Shown: piece after piece, positions 55,291 to 64,000 of the stretch | Layout: each line of letters starts with the position of its first letter | Numbering within the stretch: position 1 is the first letter of the stretch | Source of the DNA: Stomoxys calcitrans | Lineage: Eukaryota > Arthropoda > Insecta > Diptera > Muscidae | Assembly (NCBI RefSeq): GCF_963082655.1 | Contig: NC_081552.1 | Location: forward strand, 188,926,075-188,990,074 | Length of the DNA stretch: 64,000 nucleotides | Reading direction: 5' to 3' | Made by a program: the position numbers and the translations under genes | The notes under the pieces: generated by a model | What the model saw: the letters and a program-made list of their open reading frames with translations, nothing else | What the model was told of the DNA's origin: nothing | Database searches by the model: none

Positions 55291-56992
55291 CTATGGGCTT
55301 AAGACCCTTAATCGGCTGATCGCTCGCTCTATATGGCACCTATATCTAAATATAGTCCAGGCTGCACCATCGGGAGGTTTAAAACAACTAACTGTTTCAA
55401 ATTTCAGCGAAATCGGGTAATAATTGCGGCTTTTATGGACTTAAGACCCTAAATCGGCATATTGGTCTATATGGCAATTATATCTAAATATAGTCCGATC
55501 TGAACTATATTTAAGTCGGATGTTGGGAGGCTTAAAAAAAACAAACTGCTTCCAATTTCAGCGAAATCGAATACTAAAGGCGCCTGTTATGGGCTTAAGA
55601 CACTAAACCGGCATATTGGTCTATACGGCAGATATTTGTAAATATGGTCCGATGTGGACCATATTCGGTTAGAATACCAGGGCCTCTAGTACAATTTCCT
55701 GTTTCAAAATTGAGCTGAATCGGACAAAAATTGCGGCTTTTACGGGCTTGAGACCCTAAATCGCCAGATAGGTCTATATGGGAGCTATATCCTAATATAG
55801 TCCGACTTGGCCCATTGTGGAACCTTAACTGCGTGCAGCAAAGAGGCGTGTCTGTGCAAAATTTCAGTTCAATATTTCATTTTTATACCCTACACCATAG
55901 GATGGGGGTATACAAATTTCGTCATTCTGTTTGTAGCTACTCGAAATATTCGTCTGAGACCCCATAAAGTATATATATTCTTGATCGTCGTTACATTTAA
56001 TGTCCATCTAGCCATGTCCGTCCGTCCGTCAGTCTGTCGAAAGCACGCTAACTTTCGAAGGAGTAAAGCTAGCCACCTGAAATTTCGCACAAATACTTAT
56101 TATTAGAGTAGGTCGGTTGTTTTGATATAGTTGCCATATAAACCGGTCTTGGGTCTTGACTTCTTGAGCCTCTAGAGGGCGCAATACTTATCCGATTGGA
56201 ATGAAATTTGGCACGTGTTTTGTTATGATATCCAATAACTGTGCCAAGTATGGCGCAAATCGGTGCATAACCTGATATAGCTGCCATATGAACCGATCTG
56301 TGGACTTGACTTCTTGAGCTTCTAGAGGGCGCAATTCCTATCCGGTTTGGCTGAAAATTTGCATGACGTATTTTATTATGACTTTCAACAACTGTGCCAA
56401 ATAAGGTTCAAATCTGTTCATAACCTGTTATAGCTGCCATATAAACCGATCTTGGATCTTGACTTCTTGAGCCTCTAGAGGTCGCAATTATTATCCGATT
56501 TGCCTGAAATTTTGTACGACTGATCCTTTTACGACCATAAACATACGTGTTTATTATGGTTTGAATCGGTCTATAGCCTGATACAGCTCCCATATAAATC
56601 GATGTCTCTATTTTACTTCCTGAGCCCCCAAAGAGAGCTATTCTTCTTCGAACTGGGTGTCATTTTACGCAGGTCGCCAACATATAATTTAAAAGTGGTC
56701 CAAACCGGACAATATCTTGATATCGCCCTTATAGCAGAGCAAATATTTTGTTTTATCCTATTTTGCCTAAGAAGAGATGCCGGGAAAAGAACTCGACAAA
56801 TGCGATCCATGGTGGAGGGTATATAAGATTCGGCCCGGCCGAACTTAGCCCGCTTTTATTTGTTTAAAGACTGTAGCGTGATCACGATCAGAAATATATA
56901 TACTTTATGGGGTCTTAGACGAATATTTTGAGTGTTACAAACGGAATGACTAAATGAATATACCCTCTAGCCTATGGCGGTGGGTATAAAAA
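55291..56992 (-). mobile_element. HINE-C 5' half, split by a nested HINE-A
   Basis: C monomers follow the LINE tail (GGGCTTAAGACCCTTAATCG) to about 55878, are interrupted by a HINE-A, and resume with TTAAAGACTGTAGCGTGATC and the 5' end (ATATATACTTTATGGGGTC, GGCGGTGGGTATAAAAATG) to 56992. It is probably the continuation of the element at 52265-53274. Confidence 0.8.
55879..56860 (+). mobile_element. HINE-A, complete, nested in HINE-C
   Basis: 5' end TTTTTATACCCTACACCATA, AAGTATATATATTCTTGATC, GTCCGTCCGTCAGTCTGTC, about four monomers, palindrome and AGCCCGCTTTTATTTGT. Flanks TTCAATATTTCA and TTAAAGACTGTAGC join to give the C sequence AATATCTCAATTTTTAAAGA seen at 59650, so the element lies in a run of T without an obvious target duplication, as expected for Helentrons. 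Confidence 0.92.
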
Positions 56993-57490
56993 TGATTTCC
57001 AAGCATCTCGTTTACGAATGGCTGTGTTTGGTGTCACCACAATCCGATTTTAAAGGTGTGAACTGGCTAAGGGAGAATTCTAGCAACGTCGCATGACTTA
57101 CAAGGCACTGGCACATTAGAGCTATTGTTCACACAATGGTCTGACAAACAAAATACGATCGGAAATTGTTAAGAAATATCCGCATGGCATTGTAAGCAGT
57201 TGGGATGCTGTGTTCACACATGACGCCTCTCAATCTAATTTCCATAAGAAAGCTATATCTAAACATTTTAACGATCGACTTGTTACATTTAAATTTAACG
57301 CCGCAAAAGCAGTAGCAATTTATGTAAATGGTATTGTTAAAATGCAAATTAAAATCATGTATACAACAGCAAGAAAATGTCCATATTGGAAGACAAATTT
57401 CTTAATTCTGTTATTGATTGGCAGTAATAAAATCGATAAACTGAGATGTAAAATGTAAGCAGAGGAATATTTTAGACCCTAACCTACTAC
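56993..57490. other. Non-repetitive gap
   Basis: Short frames on both strands (72 and 82 codons) overlap each other; no recognisable domain. Confidence 0.4.
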
Positions 57491-57793
57491 ACTGTGGCGG
57501 AAAATTTTGCATGTCTGTCTTTGACGGTGAACGCCTGGGTTCGTATGCTGTCGAAGACATGAGAAAAATTTTTCAGCGGTGGTTATTCCCTCCCAGTACT
57601 TGTGAGATAATTACTTTAGGTAATCAGCCGTGTAAAATGCTCTACTAAGTGGTGTCGCTCTGCCGTAAGCCATTCTGACTCGAAGGTCCTTATCGTTGAG
57701 ATTACACTTGTATCGGATTGTACCCATTGATATGGGAGAATTTTACCTAACCGCTGCACCTCATGGGAATGTTCATGTGTAAGTTCGCAATTG
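57491..57793 (+). mobile_element. Old tRNA-derived SINE
   Basis: Head ACTGTGGCGGAAAATTTTGC and CGCCTGGGTTCGTATGCTG (B box degraded), body GTGGTGTCGCTCTGCCG, and tail CTCATGGGAATGTTCATGTG. More diverged than the others. Confidence 0.7.
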
Positions 57794-58198
57794 TTATCTA
57801 CTACTTAGGTACCACATTTCAAAAATAATTTACTGACTTAATTAGTTGGCCATGACAATATCTTCAATTTTCAATTCAGAACAATGTAAATTTTAACAAA
57901 AAATAAAAACATTGTAATTTTCATTAAAATATTTTACTTTTATTCCAACGTGATATGTGAGATGATTTTTTTGAGATATCCGCCCATGTTTGCCATTTAC
58001 AACATAAAAAACTGTTTAATTGGACCACATTTTTGTTCAGTTCATTATTAAGTGATTTAATGAAAGCCCACTGTCAAAACACTTTGTGAAATGAAGGCAA
58101 TCGTGAAAATGAATTTATCTTAATAGTATAGTCGAGTTATCGGAGATTTAAATGTGACAAAATACATTGGGATACAACGAGAACTAAGCAACTAAAAA

Positions 58199-59834
58199 AC
58201 AAGTAAAAAGGCGTTAATTTCGGCCGGGCTGAACTTTGGACACCGACCACCTCGGGTATACTTTTGTCATAATCCGTTGCAAAATACATAATTTATGCCC
58301 CTATAGCAGCTTTATCGAAATATGGTACGATTTGGACCAAATTCGACACGGATATTGAGAGGTCTAATAAGTACAAGTCACTGTTCAATTCTGTAGAAGA
58401 AAATATTGGTCTTTGTGGCAGCCTTATCCAAATATAGACCGATCTGAACCATAAACGACACGGATGTCGAAAAGCCTAACATAAGTCATAATGTCAAATT
58501 TCAGTAAAATCGGATTATGAATGCGCTTTTTATGGCCCCAAAACCTTATATCGATAGATCGGTTTATATGACAGCTATATCCAAATCTGGACCGATTAGG
58601 GCCAAGTATCAGAAAAATGTCGAAGAGCCTAACACAACTCACTGTTCCAAAATTTCGGCGAAATCGGACTATAAATGCGCCTTTTATGGCCCCAAAACCT
58701 TAAATCGAGAGATCGGTCTATATGGCAGCTACATCCAAATCTGAACCGATCTGAGCCAAATTGCAGAAGAATGTCGAAATGCTTAACCTAACTCACTGTC
58801 CCACATTTCGGCGACATCGGACAATAAATGCGCCTTTTATGGCCCCAAAACCTTAAAATGAGAGATCGGCCCCTATGGCAGCTATATCCAAATCTGGACC
58901 GATCTATGCCAAATTGAAGAGGAATGTCGAACGGCCTAACACAACTCACTGTCCCAAATTTCGGCGAATTCAGACAATAAATGTGCCTTTTATGGCCCAA
59001 AACCCTAAATCGAGAGATCGGCCTATATGACAGCTATATCCAAATCTGAACCGATCTAAAAAATTGAAGAAAGACGTCGAAGGGCCTAATACAATCCACT
59101 GTCCCAATTTTCAGCAAAATAGGATACTAAATGTGGCTTTTATGGGCCTAAGATCCTAAATCGAGAGATCGGCCTATATGGCAGCTATATCTAAATTTGA
59201 ACCGATCTGGGCGAAATTGAAGAAAGATGTCGAAGGGCCTAAGACAACTCACTGTCCCAAATTTCAGCAAAATAGGATACTAAATGTGGCTTTTATGGGG
59301 CCTAAGACCCTAAATCGAGAGATCGGCCTATATGGCAGCTATATCCAAATCTGAACCGATCTGAGCCAAATTGAAGAAGATGTCGAAGGTCTTAACATAA
59401 CTCACTGTCCCAAATTTCAGCAAAATCGGACAATAAATGCGCCTTTTATTGGCCCAAAACCTTAAATCGAGAGATCGGCCTATATGGCAGCTATATCCAA
59501 ATCTGAACCGATCTGGGCCAAATTGAAGGAGTATTTCAAGGAACCTAACACAACTTACTGTCCCAGCAAAATCGGATAATAAAAGTGGCATTTACTTGCC
59601 TATGACCCTTTAGGACAAAAACAGAATCTGTGCAAAATTTCAGCTAAATATCTCAATTTTTAAAGACTGTAGCGTGATTTCAACAGACAGACGGACGGAC
59701 ATGGATCATTTTAGATTTCCACGCTAATCAAGAATAAATATACTTTATAGAGTCAAAAATGGATATTTCGATGTGTTGCAAACGGAATGACAAAATGAAT
59801 ATACCCCCATTCTTCGGTGGGGGGGGTATAAAAA
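58199..59834 (-). mobile_element. HINE-C, complete, best example of the family
   Basis: 3' end AACAAGTAAAAAGGCGTTAA and TTCGGCCGGGCTGAA, ACCACCTCGGGTATACTTT, eight or nine monomers with a 153-bp period (AACTCACTGTCCC at about 58789 and 58942), CAAAATTTCAGCTAAATATC, AACAGACAGACGGACGGACAT, the AAGAATAAATATACTTTATA block, and TTCGGTGGGGGGGGTATAAA. Useful as the C-family reference. Confidence 0.92.
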
Positions 59835-59837
59835 ACG

Positions 59838-61172
59838 ATTTTTATACCCACCATCATAGGATGGGCTATACTAACCTAGTCATTCCGCTTGTAACACCTT
59901 GAAAGATTGATCTAGGACCCTATAAAGTGTATATATTCTTGATCGTCACGACATTCTGAGTAGACCTAGCCATGTCCGTCCGTCCGTCTGTCGAACGCGT
60001 AAAGCTAGTCGCTTAAAATTTTGCACTGATACTTAATATTGATGTAGGTCGTTGGGGATTGCAAATGGGGCATATCGGTTCAGATTTGGATATAGCTCCC
60101 ATATAAAGCGATCCCCCGATTTGGCTTCTTGAGCCTCTGGAAGCAGAAATTTTGGTCCGATTTGGCTGAATATTTGCATGTCGTGCTCTGTTATGACTTC
60201 CAACAACATTGTCAAGTATGGTCCGAATCGGTCTCAAACCTAATATAGCTCTCATATAAACCGATCTCCCGATTTTTCTTCTGGAGCCCCTATAAGCCGC
60301 AGGTTTCATCCGATTTGCCTGAAATTTTTCACGCTGTGTTCTGTTATGACTTCAAACTACATTGCTGAGTATGGTCAGAATGGGTCTATTACCTGATATA
60401 ACACCCATATAAACCGATCTCCCGATTTGACTTCTTGAGCCCTTGGTCGACGCAGTTTAACCTGATATATAACTCCCATATAAACCGATCTCCCGATTTG
60501 ACTTCTTGAGCTCCTGGTCGACGCAGTTTTCGTCCGATTTGGCTGAAATTTTGCACGTTGTGTTCCGTTATGACTTTGAACAACATTGCTAAGTATGGCC
60601 TGGATCGATCTATAACCTGATATAGCTCCCATATAAATTGATCTCGGATTTGGCTGAATATTTGCAAGTCGTGCTCTATTTTGAATTCCAACAACATTGT
60701 CAAGTATGTTCCGAATCAGTCTATAACCTGATATAGCTCCCATATAAACCGACCTTCCGATTTGATTTCTTGAGCCCCTGGAAGCCGCAATTTACGTCCG
60801 ATTTGGCTGAAATTTTGCACGTTGTGTTCTGTTATGACTATCAACTGCTGTGTGAAGTACGGTCTAAATCGTTATTGCTCAAATATTAACCGATCCACCG
60901 ATTTGAATTATTTTACTCTTACAAGCCACAATTTTGGTCCGATTTGGCTGAACTTGTTATGTGAACATGAACATGTTATGTGTTATGTTTTGACTTTCAA
61001 CACTTGTGCTCAGTACGGTTCAAATCGCTCTATAACCTAATATAGCTCCCATACAAACTTCTCCCGAGCCCCCATAATGTGGAATAAAATTATGCCCTTC
61101 AACTAAATTTATTTCGTATAAATTTTCGGGTCAAGATTCGGCCCGGCCGAATTTAGCACGCTTTTACTTTTT
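59838..61172 (+). mobile_element. HINE-B, complete, in opposite orientation to its neighbour
   Basis: 5' end TTTTTATACCCACCATCATA, AAGTGTATATATTCTTGATC, GTCCGTCCGTCTGTCG, seven or eight B monomers, then GATTCGGCCCGGCCGAATTTAGC and ACGCTTTTACTT (terminus shown in parts). Only a few bases separate its 5' end from the 5' end of the HINE-C at 58199-59834. Confidence 0.9.
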
Positions 61173-61820
61173 TTTCTGTCAAATACCAAATATTTCTTAA
61201 AATCTCAACTTTTGCGGTACACCCTTATAAACTAGTTTACATATGTGTTGCTCATCTGGTAGCGTACACATCACTGAATTAATATTGAGTGTTGACTTTA
61301 TCCTGCAATGGCTACTGTGTTCAGCCAATTACTAGCGCAACCTCAAGCTACAGTTGATCATCAATGCCGTTGTCGTGCGGTTTACATTAACGCCAAGTGT
61401 ATACTAGAAGACTGTTGACTTTTTTTCTTTGCATTTTATTTTATTTTATTGATGGGGGTATTAGATAGGCTTGGCTTAGATTAACTTGTAAATTTGTTCC
61501 ACTTGCACTTAAGTGTAGATGTGAGTAGAGTTTAAACAATGTTTAAACCAGTCGCCCATTCTCAGAGTGCGAATTATAAATTTAAATAAATATGCAGTGG
61601 TGCAAAATGCGGCACGCCTGGGAGGATATCACCTTAATGGTGATCATATTACTTTGCCTGATTTGGCTTTGTTGGTATAAAATTACTAATGGTCTGTGTT
61701 ATTTGACAAGCTGGCGGATTTAAATAAACAAAACGCACCTTCCGCTAAATGCATTGTAATTTAACGTTGACCAACATTACATCCGAAAAAAAAAATTAAA
61801 TATCAACGAAACAATCAAGA
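61173..61820. other. Non-repetitive gap
   Basis: Unique-looking sequence without a long frame, RNA gene or repeat I can name. Confidence 0.45.
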
Positions 61821-62685
61821 AAAGAAGTAAAAGGGCTCACGAAACCAAACCGGGACATCGGTTTATATGGGAGCTATATCAGGTTATAGACCGACTTGGG
61901 CCGTACTAAACAGAGTTGTTGAAAGTCATAAAAAAACACTGCATGCTTAATTTCAACCAAATCGGATAAAAATAGCGGCTTATAAGGGCTCGGGAAATCA
62001 AACCGGGACATCGGTTTATATGGGAGCTTTATCGGCCAAATCGGACAAAAATTGCGGCTTGTAAGGCCTCATGAAGTCAAATCGGGAGATCAGTTTATAT
62101 GGCTATATCAGGTGAATGACCAATTTGGACCGTACTAGGCAGAGTTGTTGAAAGTCATAACAGAACACTATGTGGAAAATGTTCAGCCAAATCGGACAAA
62201 AATTGCGGCTTTCAGGGGCTCAAGTAGTCAATTTGGGAGATCGGTTTTTATGGGAGGTATATCTAAATCTGAACCGATATGGTACATTTGCAATCCTCAA
62301 GGACCTACAATATATCAATACTTAGTATCTGTGCAAAATTTCAAGCGGCTGGCTGCGTTCGATCGCTAACATGATTTCGAAAGACGGACGGACGGGCGGA
62401 CTAGATCGACTCAGAACGTCCAGACGATCAAGAATATATTGGGTTGCCCAAAAAGTAATTGCGAATTTTTCATATAGTCGGCGTTGACAAATTTTTTCAC
62501 AGCTTGTGACTCTGTAATTGCATTCTTTCTTCTGTCAGTTATCAGCTGTTACTTTTAGCTTGCTTTACTTTACTTTCTTTTAAAAAATCCGCAATTACTT
62601 TTTGGGCAAGGCGAATATCTCGAGGTGTTACAAACGGAATGATTAGATTAGGATACCCCCATCCTATGGTGGTTGGTATAAAAAA
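61821..62685 (-). mobile_element. HINE-B, 3' end missing, hit by a MITE
   Basis: About three and a half B monomers (CGGTTTATATGGGAGCTATA), GACGGACGGACGGGCGGACT, CCAGACGATCAAGAATATAT, then a MITE, then GCGAATATCTCGAGGTGTTA and CCTATGGTGGTTGGTATAAA. Confidence 0.85.
62443..62611. mobile_element. Mariner-type MITE
   Basis: Left end TTGCCCAAAAAGTAATTGCG and right end GCAATTACTTTTTGGGCAA (after AAAATCC) are inverted repeats typical of mariner termini; the 130-bp interior is non-coding. Compared with other HINEs, about 20 bp of the 5' block (ACTTTATGGGGTCTTAGAC) are missing at the insertion point. Confidence 0.8.
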
Positions 62686-62699
62686 ATTGATTAATATAT

Positions 62700-63290
62700 C
62701 CAAGTTGGTGGGTATCCACCACGGTCGAACTTAACACATTTTTACTTGTATTGTCCTTAAGCAGTTTCAGTTCGAAGATGGGCTATATCGGACTATATCT
62801 TGGCTCTTCAATTGGATATCAAATTCGTTTTTTTTCTCTCAAGTACCTTTCGTTTGAGCTCTATATTGTCGTGATTGGTCTATATACCCATTTGGCGGGT
62901 TTTGAACGGCGCCTGAGGCACCCGGCCCCAACAATAGAATCCATGTATTGTTTCGACTGAGAGTGCAAAAAAATTTCGAACGAATCGCATTACCAATCTC
63001 CGAGATCTGGTGATTTTGGATATCAAATTCGTGATGCACTCCCAAATCCAATTAATGCGATCCCCATATTGCCATGGTCAGTAAATAAGAAATGTTTGAA
63101 AGGTGTTTTGGGGCTGTACTTTCGTGGTAAGGGGGAGCGTCCGCCCCCTCCCGATATCAAAAAATTATATAGCCATTGTTTCCTTCCAGAAAAACCTACA
63201 CAATCTGTGAAAATTTCAAAGTAATCGGTTCGGCCGTTGCTGAGTCTATATGGAAAAAACAAACAAACCGACAGACAAACAAACAAACAC
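62700..63290 (+). repeat. HINE-like 3' end and family-D sequence
   Basis: TGGGTATCCACCACGGTCGA, ACTTAACACATTTTTACTTG is a diverged 3' end. Family-D blocks follow (CAAGTACCTTTCGTTTGAGC, CCGATATCAAAAAATTATAT), with GACAGACAAACAAACAAACA at 63271-63290. Confidence 0.55.
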
Positions 63291-64000
63291 AAATTCAGTG
63301 AATTGGGCGCAATGATTTGTGTTAACATCCCCGACATCCGTGCTGAATATGGTCCAGGTCGGTCTATATCTTAAGAGTTTGGACTCATTACCGGGACTAT
63401 TATCGAAATTCGTGTCGCACATAGTTTAAATCGGTCTATATCGCAATATAGCCTCCATATTGACCGATTCCCGATGTAAGGTCTCAGACCTATAAAAACC
63501 GCATTTATTGCCCGTTTTAGCTTAAATTTTTCGCAGTCAGCTGTTTTCGTCACTTTGATATCCGTGTTTAGTATAGTTTATAAAGGTCTTTTTGTTGGGT
63601 ATAGCCTCCATATAGACCGATCTACCGATTGACGGTCTTTCATCCAAAAATAGTGTTTTTTAGACGATTTGTTGAAATAAAGTAAAGAGAGATCTTAAAC
63701 ACCTACATATCCTTTTCGAATATTGTGCAGATTGGATCATATTTGAATAAAGCTGCTATATATATATATATAGCGATCTCCCGATTTAGAACTTGACCTC
63801 GTGCGATATAAGACTCATTTATTATTAGATGGATTGCATTTTGGCGGCTGTCTTGAAAATTGAGGAGGCTTTCAGGCTTTCAATGATATGGCGATTGGGG
63901 CGATAGTCGCCACACTGGACCGCACGGGGATTCACCCCTAAATCTCCCAATGGACAATGCATTAATAATATGCAGTATTATTAATGCGAACCTGGGAGAT
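63291..64000 (+). repeat. Diverged HINE-C-like monomers to the window edge
   Basis: Boxes such as GGTCTATATCGCAATATAGC, CCTCCATATTGACCGATTCC and GATCTCCCGATTTAGAACTT recur to about 63830. The last 170 bp are unassigned. Confidence 0.5.

Overview
This window looks like repeat-dense nuclear DNA from a higher (calyptrate, probably muscid) fly. The evidence is AT-rich sequence with short introns, hundreds of copies of a 153-bp repeat, and element ends that keep the sequence blocks of Drosophila INE-1/DINE-1. Bacterial-type organisation (operons, ribosome binding sites) is absent. The species cannot be fixed from the sequence alone.

The dominant component (over half the window) is a set of non-autonomous Helentron-like elements (INE-1/DINE-1/mini-me class, here HINE). 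Each has a 5' end starting near TATACCCTCCACCAT, then a conserved AAGTATATATATTCTTGATC block, a GTCC/GTCT microsatellite, an array of ~153-bp tandem monomers, and a 3' end with the palindrome TTCGGCCGGGCCGAA followed by ...GCTTTTACTTGT. I separate families A, B and C (homologous 153-bp monomers) and less clear families D and F. HINE strands below follow the INE-1 convention (TATACCC end = 5'). Elements are nested, head-to-tail, tail-to-tail and truncated; several copies are nearly identical, so mobilisation was recent.

The second layer is decayed retroposons and DNA transposons. There are non-LTR retrotransposon pseudogenes (43.6-46.9 kb, 53.3-55.3 kb, 39.1-40.6 kb, 37.2-38.2 kb and smaller pieces), about eleven copies of one tRNA-derived SINE, two relatives of one mariner-like transposon (a broken transposase at 23.6-24.5 kb; a fold-back copy at 27.1-27.7 kb), two MITEs, and a 29-bp minisatellite at 49.8-50.2 kb.

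The only host coding sequence I can defend is two adjacent minus-strand exons at 19.27-19.67 kb, encoding the first transmembrane segment and start of the ectodomain of a CD36/class B scavenger receptor. They splice in frame with good donor and acceptor sites; the remaining exons were not found, so this gene's introns probably hold much of the repeat material. Most other long open frames come from the 153-bp monomer, which is a multiple of three and can stay open by chance. Non-repetitive gaps (about 4.8-6.6, 10.5-11.3, 14.3-15.2, 24.5-25.6, 30.0-31.4, 36.3-37.2, 46.9-49.8, 57.0-58.2 and 61.2-61.8 kb) hold no gene I can support.
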